64,000 nucleotides of DNA from Xenorhabdus nematophila ATCC 19061 (GTDB lineage: Bacteria; Pseudomonadota; Gammaproteobacteria; Enterobacterales; Enterobacteriaceae), in NCBI RefSeq assembly GCF_000252955.1, contig NC_014228.1:1936005-2000004 (forward strand), in the 5' to 3' direction. The translations under genes and the position numbers were made by a program. The notes beneath the pieces are model-generated. The model was not told the origin of the DNA and did not search any database. It saw only the letters and a program-made list of their open reading frames with translations. Positions 29,601 through 36,624 of this stretch are shown here, in pieces (position 1 is the stretch's first letter; the number at the start of each line of letters is the position of its first letter).

Positions 29601-32600
29601 GATCCAGTGTCATATGGTCACTGACCAGATGATGGAAACGCAGTGCCAGCAGCCATTCACCCTGTACGGGATCGTGAGCAATATCTGCGGTGAACAACGG
29701 TGCCTGATTCAGATTGATGCGATGCAGGCGTGGATCAGTGTGAGCCTGTAATTGAGACAAAACATCGTTTTCTGAATCAGGCATAAAAACGTTGATGCTT
29801 AATGCTGCCTGACGCCAGACCACCTGAACCGGCTGCGCCAGATCCTGCCAGTAAGCTGAGGTTCGCAGGATGTCATGGCGGTCAATCACTTGCTGCAAGG
29901 CATTCAGGAAAGCATCAAGTTGCGCACGTGTGTTGAAGGCGAGTAAAACCTGTAACACATAGTCATCACCTTGTGTCTGCAACAGGTGATGGAACAGGAT
30001 ACCTTCCTGCAAGGGGGCGAGCGGATAGATATCCTGCACATTGGATGCCCCGCCGGAAACAGTCACAACAATGGCGTCAATCTCAGCCTGAGACAGTGAA
30101 ACCAGCGGCAGCATATCCGGCGTAATGGCTGCGCAATTTTCCGGAATAAGATTGGCAGGCACAACAAAGGCATTGGCTTCACGTCGGATGACCTGTGCCA
30201 TATCAGCGAGAATCGGTGCGGCGAAAACACTGCGTACATCGAGTTGCCAACCGAGATTGCGCAGTTCTTCAATCAGGCTGACAATCATCAGTGAATACCC
30301 GCCCAGTTCAAAGAAATGGTCGTGACGGCTGACCTGTTTCACACCCAAGAGTTTTTGCCAGATCTGAGCCAGAGACGTCTCTGCTTCGCCCATCGGGGAT
30401 TCATGATGGCGTGTCACAATTGCAGATGACTCCGGCTCAGGAAGCGCCTGTCGGTCGAGTTTTCCGTTCGGGGTGAGCGGGAAAGCCTCAAGGGTGACAA
30501 ACGCACTGGGCAGCATATGCTCAGCAAGGTGTTGGGCAAGTTGTTGACGCAGTTTTGCTGGCTCCAGCTCAGCACCTGACTGGGGCAGCAGATAGGCGAC
30601 CAGCCGTTTTTGTGTTGTTTCACTGTTTTCACGCGCCAGAACCACCGCTTCACGCACCCCGTGGCACTGTCTGAGGCGAGTTTCGATTTCCCCCGGTTCA
30701 ATGCGGAAACCCCGCAATTTGATCTGAAAATCATTGCGGCCGAGGTACTCAATATTGCCATCCGGCAGCCAATGCCCCAGATCGCCGGTTTTATACATCC
30801 GGGCATCTGAATTGGTTGAGAACGGATCAGTCAGAAAGCGTTCCGCAGTCAGTTCAGGGCGGTTGAGATAACCACGGGCAACGCCCGCGCCGGCAATATA
30901 GATTTCGCCAATGACACCACGCGGGACAGGCTGAGCGTGGGCATCCAGAATATAGATTTGAGTATTGGCGATAGGGCGACCAATCGGCGGCGGATTATCT
31001 TCTGCACGATCATCGGAATAGTGCGCACAGGAATAGATTGTGGCGCAGACGGTGATTTCCGTCGGGCCATACGCATTGAGCATCCGGCGGCCCTGTGACC
31101 AGCGTTTGACGAGTGTTGATGTACATGCTTCACCGCCCACCAACAGGGTATGCAGGGTGTCGGGCAGAGAATCCATCGCGGCCAGAGCCGTCGGTGATAG
31201 GAGAACATGGCTGATGAGGTTGTCTCTCAAATAGCCGGACAGCACCGCACCGGGCAGAATATCGGCACGTTTGGCCAGATAGAGGCTGCCGCCTGACTGG
31301 AAAGCCATGCAGCATTCCCAAATACAGGCATCGAAGCTGTTTGAGGCGAACTGTAAGACGCGGCTGTCCGCCGTGAGTGCCAGCGTGTTTTGCTGGGTCG
31401 TCATCAAATTGCACAGACTCTGGTGTTCGATCATCACGCCTTTTGGCTGACTGGTTGAGCCTGACGTGTAGATAACATAGGCCAAATGATGCGGTGTCAG
31501 CCCCAGCCTCTGAGGATTGGGGTTATCCGTTGGCTGCGCGGCCAAAAGCAGTTCATCGTTATCCAGTAAGATCGTCGTTAGTACACTGGAAATCGGTAGT
31601 GCACTGGAAAGTTTATCTACCCAGTCGGTTTGGGTCAGCAATGTCACAGGAGCGGCATCGTCAAGCATGTAAGCCAGTCGTTCGGCCGGATAAGCGGGAT
31701 CAAGCGGCACATAAGCACCGCCCGCTTTGAGGATGGCAAGTAAACTTATCACCATCCGGGGGTTACGTTCAGAACAGACGGCGACTCGATCGTCCGGACG
31801 GACGCCCTGTGCAATCAGATAATGTGCCAGACGATTTGCCCGACGGTTCAGCTCACCATAACTGAGTTGCTGCCCTTCAAAGACCACGGCGGTTGCCTCA
31901 GGGCGATGTGCCGCCTGAGCCTCAAAAAGTTGGTGGGACAGCGAGTCGTGGGGGAAGTCCGCTTGGGTGGCATTGAAATCCACCAGCAGTTGTTGTTGCT
32001 CCGATTCCGGTAACATCGGCAGAGTTGCAACGGACTGCGTTTCATCAGTCACCATTGCGGTCAGTACATTGGTCAGATAACCGACCATGCGCTCCGCAGT
32101 TGCGGCATCAAAGAGATCGGCGGCATAGGTCAGATCTCCGGTCAGGCCCGATTCAGTTTCAGTCAGTGACAGGGTGATATCGAAATGTGCGCTGCGGTGC
32201 GCCTGTTCAACTGGGGTAAATTGCAAATCAGGTAGCGTCAGTGCTTCTGCCGGTATGTTATTTAAAGCCAGCATCACCTGAAAGATCGGGCTGTAGCTCA
32301 GGTCGCGTTCAGGTTGCAGCGCTTCCACCACCTGTTCAAAAGGCAGCTCCTGATGGGCATAGGCGGTAAGTGCCTGTTGCCGGATGTGGGCGAGCAGGTC
32401 AGTGACGCGATGGACATGATTGAATCTGACGCGCAAGGCCAGCGTATTGACGAAGAAACCGATCAGCCCTTCAAGCGCCTGATGCGGTCGGTTAGCGACC
32501 GGTGTACCGATAACGATATCATCCTGACCACTGAGTCGGGCAAGAACGAGACTCCAGGCACTCAGTACCGTCATAAACAAAGTGGTGTTATGGCGTTGCC

Positions 32601-35600
32601 CAAGTGCCTTAAGTGATGCCAACAAATCAGCATCAATGCGGACAGGGATGAAGCCACCGACAAACGATTGGGTTGCCGGACGGGGGCGGTCAGTCGGCAA
32701 TGTCAGTAGCGCGGGAGCGCCTTTAAGTTGGGAATGCCAGAAATCACGCTGTTCCGTGACGGCTGTGTCCTGTAACTGATTGCGCTGCCAGACGGCATAG
32801 TCGGCATACTGAACCGGTAATGGCGCTAAAGAACTCTCCTGATTGTCGAGAACGGCACGGTACAGGGCGCTCAGTTCATGTATCAGCACCCCGATAGACC
32901 AGCCATCAGAAATAATATGGTGTTGGGTGATCAGCAATACATGCTCTTTATCAGACAGTTGCAGCAGATGCCCGCGGATCAGGGGGCCTTGGGTAAAGTC
33001 AAACGGTGTTTGAGCTTCAAGTACCGTCAGTGCCTCAATACGGTGAGTGTGCGTTTCTGGTGCCCATGGGCGCAGGTCTTGATAAGACAGCGTAAAGCCA
33101 GTATCAGCAGGATCAATATGCTGGTAAGGATGACCCGCGACTAATACGAAGCGGGTACGCAGAATTTCCTGCCGCGCAACCAGACTATCAAGTGCGTCGG
33201 ACAAAGCATGACGATTGAGCTGACCCGTCAGGCGCAGGGCGACAGGGATGTGGTAAGCCAGACTGGCGGCCTGATCAAGTTGACTCAGGAACCACAATCT
33301 TTGCTGGGCAAAAGATAAAGGTAAACGTTGATCCCGGTCAGTCACGGGGATTGATATCTGGTTCGTTGCCGAAATTCCCGTGAGCATTTTTGCTAAATCC
33401 AGCAAAACTGGTCGGTCAAAGAGCTGCTGGAGTGACAACTCCCGTGCCATATCCTGACGTATATGCGCAATGAGCTGAATGGCAAGCAATGAATGCCCGC
33501 CCAGTTCAAAGAAGTGATCATGACGACCCACTTGTTCCAGTCTCAGTAATTTTTGCCAAATTTGAGCCAGTGTAATTTCGATCTCACCCTCAGGGGCTGC
33601 ATAGTGGCGGGTGACGACTGCGGATAGATCCGGTGCTGGCAGTGCCTGACGATCAAGTTTGCCATTCGGCGTCAGCGGGAAACTGTCCAGGATCACAAAA
33701 GCACTGGGCAGCATATAGTCAGCAAGATGCCGGGCGAGATGCTGGCGCAATTCAGCGGGGATCAGTTCAGTATCGGTGTGTGATTGCAGATAAGCGACCA
33801 GATGTTGCTGACCTGATTCATCCGGGCGGGCGAGGACAACGGCTTCACGCACGCCACGATATTCCATCAATTTAGCTTCAATTTCCCCCGGCTCAATGCG
33901 GAAGCCACGTATTTTGACCTGAAAATCATTGCGCCCCAGATAGTCAATATTGCCATCAGGCAACCAGCGACCCAGATCGCCGGTTTTGTAAATACGCGCA
34001 TTGGCATCTTGGGAAAACGGATCAATCAGGAAGCGCTCAGCAGTGAGGTCAGGGCGGTTCAGATATCCGCGGGCAACACCGGCTCCGGCAATATAAATTT
34101 CACCGGCAACGCCGAGTGGTACAGGCTGGCGCTGTGGATCAAGGATATAGATCTGAGTATTACCAATCGGGCGGCCGATAGGAATGGCGTGAGCGATATC
34201 AACAGGAGACGCAATCACACAAATTGTGGCAAATGTTGTCGTTTCCGTCGGGCCATAGCCGTTGAGCAAATGTGCAGGTTGTGATTCAGCCTGTTGTACC
34301 TGCCGGATTTTCCGCGGGTCAAGAACATCACCGCCAACCAGCAGATAACGCAATTGTCCAAACAGGGGCTTGAGCGTGTCAAGATATTCATTGAACAGAC
34401 CTGCGGTTAACCAGAGCGCAGTAACTTGCCCCTGCATCAGTGAATCATGGAAACGTACCGGATCGAGCAGCTCGGATTGTGAAACCAGATGCAGACGCCC
34501 GCCGTTGAGCAGGGCAGACCAGATCTCCCATGTTGAGGCGTCAAAGGCAATATTGGCGCAATGGGCCACACAATCATCCCGGCCGAGCTCAGCAAAACCA
34601 TTGTTGATGATAAGGCGGAGGACATTGCGGTGTTCAACCATCACCCCTTTAGGCTGCCCGGTTGAGCCTGACGTGTAGATGACATACGCCAAATGACGTG
34701 ATGTGAGATCCAACGCCTGTGCGTCCGGATTATGCGATGGCTGTTCTGCCGGGAATAGCGCTTGGGTATCAAGCAAAAGTGTCGGTATGCTTTTTTCAGC
34801 TTTTCTTTCAGATATGGCACTGCCTAGTTTGCCCGCGTGTGCTGTCTGGGTGAGCAAAACGACAGGTTCTGCATCCTGAAAGATATATGCCAGCCGTTCG
34901 GTCGGATAAGCCGGGTCAAGTGGCAAATACGCCCCGCCTGCTTTGAGGATAGCCAGCAGACCGATAATTAAGTCCGGATGACGTTCAAGACAGATTGCGA
35001 CCCGATCATCGGGGCGCACACCCAGTGCAATTAAATGGTGGGCCAGTTGATTGGCGCGTCGGTTCAGTTCACCATAGCTGAATGTCAATTCGCCGAAAGT
35101 GACTGCGGGAGCCTCAGGACAACGTGCCACCTGAGCTTCGACTTGTTGGTGTATCAATGTTTGCTGAGGGAAGTCTGCTTGAGTCGCGTTGAAATTCACC
35201 AACAATTGTTGCTGCTCTGCGTGTGGCACTATCGGCAGATGCCGAATTTGTGTGTCAGGAGATGCAATGGCAGCTTCTATCAGCACGCGTAAGCGGGATT
35301 TAAGTGCCACAATTTCAGCCCGTGTCAGATAATCAGGTGAAAAATTAAACTCAAGGGTGACAGGTTTATGGATATCCTCACTGTCAGCAAAGGCATACTG
35401 GTAGATGGCAATAAGCAGAGGAAACGGTGTGCCACGTTGTATTTGTGTATAGGTGAGCGTGGCGTTGGGTATACTGGCATTCACTTCAACCCATTCATAT
35501 GACAGCATAATGTCAAAGAGCTGAGCATGTCCGGTTTTTTGCTGAACTTGTATATTCTGGTTAATCTCTGTGATTGGCAGGCGCTGACGTTTATAACAAC

Positions 35601-36624
35601 GCCGTAATTCTGCTGCGGCCTTATTCATGATATCGAGGAAAGTGTCATGGGGGGCAAGGGTTACGCCGACCGGAATAACAGATGAAAACATACCCACCGT
35701 GCGTTTTTGTCTGATGTTTTTACGGTTATATACGGGAATGCCGATGACAATCTCTTCTGCATCGTTTGTACGTGAAAAATGAAGGGTACGGAAGAAATAG
35801 CAAGCCAGAACGGCATACATAAAGTGCAGGACAGATAACCCTTGTGCAGCCACAGTCTCTTCTATGCACTGAAACAGCGCTTTATCCAGTTCCCAGAATA
35901 GAGGTTCGGTGGATTCAGGCTGACCGGCTTTAGTGGATATTGAGGGTGAGATTAAGGTGGGAGATACGTTTTTATAGCGTTCTTGCCAGAATTGCCTATC
36001 TTGTCTGTAGCGTTGTGAGTTTAGATAATCATGGTCTTCATGAATAAAGTCGAGATAAGAGGGGGGAATCTCGGTAAATTCTTCTCCCTTGAGAAGACGG
36101 TTATAGGCATCGGCAATAGATTCGGGAATAAGTTTGAAAGTGATAGAATCCCCAATCAGATGATGGCAAAGGAATTGCCAATACCAACGCTGATTATTCA
36201 CCCGTATCAAGTCAAAATGCCATAGCTCGCCATTTAAATCAAACGTGCGCATGAAAGCATTGCGAAGGTGTTTTTTAGCTTGTCCTTCTGCATCCGCATA
36301 GTCTGAAAAATCATGGATTGTCATTTCCACTGGCAACGTTTTTTTGAGTTCTTGCAGTGGTAGTCCTTGCGTTTCTATGAGTCGTAAACGTAATGCGTCA
36401 TGACGATAAACAACGGTTTCAAAAGAGCGCCTTAACAGCGCTTCATCCAATTTTCCCTCAATCAGTACAACTGAACCTATGTTATAGCAAGGACTGTCCG
36501 GTCGAAGGATATGGTCAAGCCAGACAACTTGCTGAGTCGTACTGAGAGAAAATTGGCAGGTAGAAGAATCCTTATTCACTGAGGATTTATCTTCGTTGTT
36601 GATACGATTGCATGACATAGACAT
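20182..36624 (-). CDS. Non-ribosomal peptide synthetase, first gene with starter C domain (five modules)
   Basis: NRPS of 5480 aa that initiates the assembly line: Cstart-A1-T1, C2-A2-T2, dual C/E3-A3-T3, C4-A4-T4, dual C/E5-A5-T5, C-terminal acidic docking tail (EELMALLGDEN). The first domain is divergent from the other C domains and carries HHLIGDS near residue 153 instead of HHxxxDG; a C domain before the first A domain implies acylation of residue 1. SGSTG-type loops lie near 649, 1718, 2820, 3900 and 5000; T serines near 1044, 2111, 3223, 4298 and 5399. The dual C/E domains show HHLLQTQGD or HHLLQAQGD near 2210 and 4399 and HHLVSDH near 2331 and 4519. Codes: Val-like, X, X, Thr (exact match to the Thr code), Val-like. 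Two starts are possible: ATG 36624 with GAGGAA upstream, or ATG 36618 with AAGGA upstream. Xenoamicin-type synthetase is the best guess; family certain. Confidence 0.97.
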   Translation of the reverse strand: MSMSCNRINNEDKSSVNKDSSTCQFSLSTTQQVVWLDHILRPDSPCYNIGSVVLIEGKLDEALLRRSFETVVYRHDALRLRLIETQGLPLQELKKTLPVEMTIHDFSDYADAEGQAKKHLRNAFMRTFDLNGELWHFDLIRVNNQRWYWQFLCHHLIGDSITFKLIPESIADAYNRLLKGEEFTEIPPSYLDFIHEDHDYLNSQRYRQDRQFWQERYKNVSPTLISPSISTKAGQPESTEPLFWELDKALFQCIEETVAAQGLSVLHFMYAVLACYFFRTLHFSRTNDAEEIVIGIPVYNRKNIRQKRTVGMFSSVIPVGVTLAPHDTFLDIMNKAAAELRRCYKRQRLPITEINQNIQVQQKTGHAQLFDIMLSYEWVEVNASIPNATLTYTQIQRGTPFPLLIAIYQYAFADSEDIHKPVTLEFNFSPDYLTRAEIVALKSRLRVLIEAAIASPDTQIRHLPIVPHAEQQQLLVNFNATQADFPQQTLIHQQVEAQVARCPEAPAVTFGELTFSYGELNRRANQLAHHLIALGVRPDDRVAICLERHPDLIIGLLAILKAGGAYLPLDPAYPTERLAYIFQDAEPVVLLTQTAHAGKLGSAISERKAEKSIPTLLLDTQALFPAEQPSHNPDAQALDLTSRHLAYVIYTSGSTGQPKGVMVEHRNVLRLIINNGFAELGRDDCVAHCANIAFDASTWEIWSALLNGGRLHLVSQSELLDPVRFHDSLMQGQVTALWLTAGLFNEYLDTLKPLFGQLRYLLVGGDVLDPRKIRQVQQAESQPAHLLNGYGPTETTTFATICVIASPVDIAHAIPIGRPIGNTQIYILDPQRQPVPLGVAGEIYIAGAGVARGYLNRPDLTAERFLIDPFSQDANARIYKTGDLGRWLPDGNIDYLGRNDFQVKIRGFRIEPGEIEAKLMEYRGVREAVVLARPDESGQQHLVAYLQSHTDTELIPAELRQHLARHLADYMLPSAFVILDSFPLTPNGKLDRQALPAPDLSAVVTRHYAAPEGEIEITLAQIWQKLLRLEQVGRHDHFFELGGHSLLAIQLIAHIRQDMARELSLQQLFDRPVLLDLAKMLTGISATNQISIPVTDRDQRLPLSFAQQRLWFLSQLDQAASLAYHIPVALRLTGQLNRHALSDALDSLVARQEILRTRFVLVAGHPYQHIDPADTGFTLSYQDLRPWAPETHTHRIEALTVLEAQTPFDFTQGPLIRGHLLQLSDKEHVLLITQHHIISDGWSIGVLIHELSALYRAVLDNQESSLAPLPVQYADYAVWQRNQLQDTAVTEQRDFWHSQLKGAPALLTLPTDRPRPATQSFVGGFIPVRIDADLLASLKALGQRHNTTLFMTVLSAWSLVLARLSGQDDIVIGTPVANRPHQALEGLIGFFVNTLALRVRFNHVHRVTDLLAHIRQQALTAYAHQELPFEQVVEALQPERDLSYSPIFQVMLALNNIPAEALTLPDLQFTPVEQAHRSAHFDITLSLTETESGLTGDLTYAADLFDAATAERMVGYLTNVLTAMVTDETQSVATLPMLPESEQQQLLVDFNATQADFPHDSLSHQLFEAQAAHRPEATAVVFEGQQLSYGELNRRANRLAHYLIAQGVRPDDRVAVCSERNPRMVISLLAILKAGGAYVPLDPAYPAERLAYMLDDAAPVTLLTQTDWVDKLSSALPISSVLTTILLDNDELLLAAQPTDNPNPQRLGLTPHHLAYVIYTSGSTSQPKGVMIEHQSLCNLMTTQQNTLALTADSRVLQFASNSFDACIWECCMAFQSGGSLYLAKRADILPGAVLSGYLRDNLISHVLLSPTALAAMDSLPDTLHTLLVGGEACTSTLVKRWSQGRRMLNAYGPTEITVCATIYSCAHYSDDRAEDNPPPIGRPIANTQIYILDAHAQPVPRGVIGEIYIAGAGVARGYLNRPELTAERFLTDPFSTNSDARMYKTGDLGHWLPDGNIEYLGRNDFQIKLRGFRIEPGEIETRLRQCHGVREAVVLARENSETTQKRLVAYLLPQSGAELEPAKLRQQLAQHLAEHMLPSAFVTLEAFPLTPNGKLDRQALPEPESSAIVTRHHESPMGEAETSLAQIWQKLLGVKQVSRHDHFFELGGYSLMIVSLIEELRNLGWQLDVRSVFAAPILADMAQVIRREANAFVVPANLIPENCAAITPDMLPLVSLSQAEIDAIVVTVSGGASNVQDIYPLAPLQEGILFHHLLQTQGDDYVLQVLLAFNTRAQLDAFLNALQQVIDRHDILRTSAYWQDLAQPVQVVWRQAALSINVFMPDSENDVLSQLQAHTDPRLHRINLNQAPLFTADIAHDPVQGEWLLALRFHHLVSDHMTLDLIFAEMALILQGNILRENVQTLPYRNFIAQILNVSPAIHEAYFREQLAGIDEPTAPFGVFTLPKETQKQSEPANARRSVAKNRILLPSGLSDDIRIQARRLGVSPSVLFHVAWAQVLAQTSGHNDVVFGSVLSGRLQGGAGADRILGMFINTLPFRISLNGCNVQDIVQETYRNLTTLLEHEQAPLALAQRCSEVAQPMPIFSTLLNYRHSQTAKGHTGEAVNAMWAEMRLLSAEERTNYPITLSVDDLGHDFQLTALTITEIVPEHITTYMATAIKGLVNALAHAPKKSILDVPILPEAERQKLLVDFNATQTDFPQDRLIHSLVEAQAALRPDATAVIGKGHRLSYSELNQRANRLAHHLIALGVQPDDRVAICLERSPEMVIGLLAILKAGGAYVPLDPTYPAERLTYMLDDVAPIALLTQTAWVNKLASILPATLPTVLLDNALHHQDAFLPAESNENPDIQALGLTSRHLAYVIYTSGSTGQPKGVMVEHRNVLRLVINNRFADIGPDDCIAHCANVSFDATTWEVWGGLIQGARILLIPEKTLLQPADFGQHLSDEGVSALFLTTALFNQYANLIAPALSGLRYVLFGGEKTDTRAAIRLRAEHSPDHLLHVYGPTETATFATAYEIPLMEDNDTEITIPIGQPIANTQAYILDGTGRPVPVGVAGEIYIAGAGVARGYLNRPELTAERFLADPFSSGPEARMYKTGDLGRWLPDGNIEYLSRNDTQVKLRGFRIELGEIETCLRQCHGVREAVVLLRADAAHESTSTEEQKRLVAYLRPQTGIKLVPAELRQQLAQHLADYMLPSAFVMLESFPLTPNGKLDRQALPAPDASSVVSRGYEAPVGETEIALAQIWQDLLGLERVGRHDHFFELGGHSLLAVQLASRIRQVLAKELSLQQLFDQPLLADLAQALTGASVTAQATIPVADRNQPLPLSFAQQRLWFLGQLDPAASLAYHIPAALRLSGLLNPPALSGALDRLVARQEILRTRFVLVDGQPCQHIDPADRGFTLSYQDLRPLTPEKQSHRIAEMTAREAQTPFDFTQGPLIRGHLLQLADEEHVLLLTQHHIISDGWSIGVLMNELSTLYSHVLNGQASPLPPLPIQYADYAVWQRHWLQDATLTTQRDFWCEKLSGAPTLLTLPTDRPRPTVHSYAGNRVPVCFSADLLTSLKGLGQRHNTTLFMSVLSAWSIVLARLSGQDDIVIGTPIANRPHHELEGMIGFFVNTLALRIRFSDELSVVDLLAQVKEQAFAAYAHQDLPFEQVVEALQPERSLSYSPVFQVMLSLNHMPTQTLTLPDLQLIPMEQDHHSAHFDLTLSLTETEEGLVGELAYAVDLFDTATIERMIGYLTNVLTAMVTNETQAVATLPMLPESERQQLLTGFNTVRMNFPQDRLIHQLFEAQAAAQPDAVAVVLEEQTLSYGELNRCANRLAHHLIAQGVRPDTRVAICVERSLEMVVGLLAILKAGGAYVPLDPAYPADRLAYMFEDAAPVALLTQTEWLDKFANVLSAVTLPTTLLDPLPDNQESFLATQPSNNPDTQALGLTSRHLAYIIYTSGSTGQPKGVMVEHANIIRLFAATQARFQFDNHDVWTLFHSFAFDFSVWELWGALVYGGRLVVIPADCARSPHRFYSLLCREQVTVLNQTPSAFRQLISAQDATPHSLRYIIFGGEALELHTLAPWVARNPTQQTRLVNMYGITEITVHATYRELTEADIHAGRGSLIGQPLADLRIYILDTCGQPVPPGVTGELYIVGDGVARGYLNRPELTAERFLADPFSPDSQARMYKTGDLGRWLADGNLEYLGRNDFQVKIRGFRIELGEIEARLEQCHGVREAVVLARADDNGQKRLIAYLLPQDNAELVPAELRQQLSQHLADYMLPSAFVTLESFPLTTNGKLDRQALPAPDSSAVVVHRYEAPAGEMEIVLARIWQHLLKLERVGRHDHFFELGGHSLMIVSLIEELRRLGWQLDVRSVFIAPVLAEMAQTIHRDTHAFVVPDNLIPENCTAITPDMLPLVCLSQAEIDAIVATVPGGANNVQDIYPLAPLQEGILFHHLLQAQGDNYLLQSLLAFDSRERLDTFLTTLQHVIDRHDILRTAAYWQDLEQPVQVVWRQAVLTVNVFNPVTADNVADQLRAQTDPRTHRLALDRAPLFAANIAYDPAQTEWLLVLRFHHLVSDHMTLELIFAEMALLLKKNEPKKNKLKNNKLQGNTEKLPVALPYRNFVAQTLNMPTADHEAYFRAQLADIHEPTAPFGILNVQTESERVTEDRLFVTPDLAESIRAQARRLGVSPSVLFHAAWALVLAQTCDRDDVVFGSVLLGRLQGGAGADQVLGMFINTLPMRVSLAQRTVKDVVQATYHNLMMLLEHEQAPLVLAQQCSGMPQSMPLFSTLLNYRHSQPGNVAATDTFWSGMRILAAEERTNYPITLSVDDLGDDFRLTAQAIAGIEPARVIRYLVTAISGLVNALVREPQRLMRDIAILPATERQQLLVDFNATESHFPQNGLIHPLFEAQAARNPDTIAIEFAGQTLSYGEVNRRANRLAHHLIALGVRPDSRVAICVERSPALIIGLLAILKAGGAYVPLDPNYPAERLTYILDDSAPVALLTQEAHLNKLSATLPTVLLDNDETLLATQPIDNPDIQALGLTSHHLAYVLYTSGSTGQPKGVMTEHRNVLRLIINSGFADIGPDDCIAHCANMAFDASTWEIWSALLNGARLHVVSPSVLLDPVRFCDSLMQGQVTALWLTAGLFHEYLDTLKPLYGQLRYLLVGGDILDPGKIQQVKLAESQPAHLINGYGPTETTTFATTYDIASPVDVTRSIPIGRPIGNTRIYILDSRGQPVPLGIVGEIHIAGAGVARGYLNRPELTTERFLLDPFSQGTHARMYKTGDLGRWLPEGNIEYLGRYDFQIKLRGFRIEPGEIETKLRQCHGVDEAVVLAREETAYENPTGQKRLVAYLRPLDGVELMPAELRQQLARQLADYMLPSAFVILDSFPLTPNGKLDRQALPAPDASAAATREYEPPKGRIETVLAQIWQELLDLSRISRHDNFFEIGGHSLMVVRLITRIQNKLLVNIPLTSLFAAPTLKEQADIILSAQMEAIGDNEIESMQDDLDSMSAEELMALLGDENTHGDGR
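22961..23005. repeat. In-frame tandem repeat, 3 x 15 bp
   Basis: Units at 22961-22975, 22976-22990 and 22991-23005 encode a Lys/Asn-rich insertion (KKNKLKNNKLQGN) in the C/E5 domain that the homologous domains lack or carry in shorter form. Confidence 0.75.
23630..26849 (-). other. NRPS module 4: LCL-type C, A (threonine), T
   Basis: Approximate limits. Code DFWNIGMVHK is identical to the standard threonine code. The following module begins with a dual C/E domain, so this residue is predicted to be D-Thr or D-allo-Thr. A Thr hydroxyl is a typical site for lactone closure in depsipeptides. Confidence 0.85.
26850..30189 (-). other. NRPS module 3: dual C/E, A (hydrophobic, unassigned), T
   Basis: Approximate limits. 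The C domain starts DIYPLAPLQEGILFHHL and has HHLLQTQGD, the extended N-terminal His motif of dual condensation/epimerisation domains, plus HHLVSDH. The A code reads DAWFLGVTFK, which I cannot assign; a bulky aliphatic is plausible. Confidence 0.7.
30781..31866. repeat. Duplicated A-domain core, copy in module 2
   Basis: Counterpart of 10788-11855. Contains an 18-bp in-frame tandem duplication (31576-31611) absent from the module 8 copy, and the SGSTS substitution in the A3 loop. Confidence 0.92.
31576..31611. repeat. In-frame tandem repeat, 2 x 18 bp
   Basis: Two units ending in the shared string ACTGGAAA, at 31576-31593 and 31594-31611. The near-identical module 8 copy has a single unit, so this is a recent expansion. 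Confidence 0.8.
33390..36624 (-). other. NRPS module 1: starter C, A (Val-like), T
   Basis: Approximate limits. Residues at the ten specificity positions, aligned to GrsA, read DAWWLGGTFK. This differs from the classical Val code DAFWIGGTFK at two conservative positions, so Val or another branched aliphatic is likely. The upstream C domain lacks the LSFAQQRLWFL start shared by the ordinary C domains of this cluster, which supports a lipoinitiation role. Confidence 0.75.

Larger units (their letters stand above)
30190..33389 (-). other. NRPS module 2: LCL-type C, A (hydrophobic, unassigned), T
   Basis: Approximate limits. Code DAWLLGAVCK; hydrophobic pocket, substrate not assignable by eye. 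The A3 loop reads SGSTSQPKG where every other A domain here has SGSTG. The carrier reads GGYSL instead of GGHSL, at about 30283-30303. It precedes a dual C/E domain, so the residue should become D. Confidence 0.7.

Noticed and set aside
1-36624. PAX lipopeptide or another known Xenorhabdus NRPS product
   Set aside because: PAX is short and lysine-rich; no A domain here has a lysine-type acidic pocket, and at least twelve modules are present.
1-36624. Thioesterase, separate epimerase, methyltransferase or MbtH-like protein
   Set aside because: No such domain or gene was found between the recognised C, A and T motifs or next to the genes in the window.
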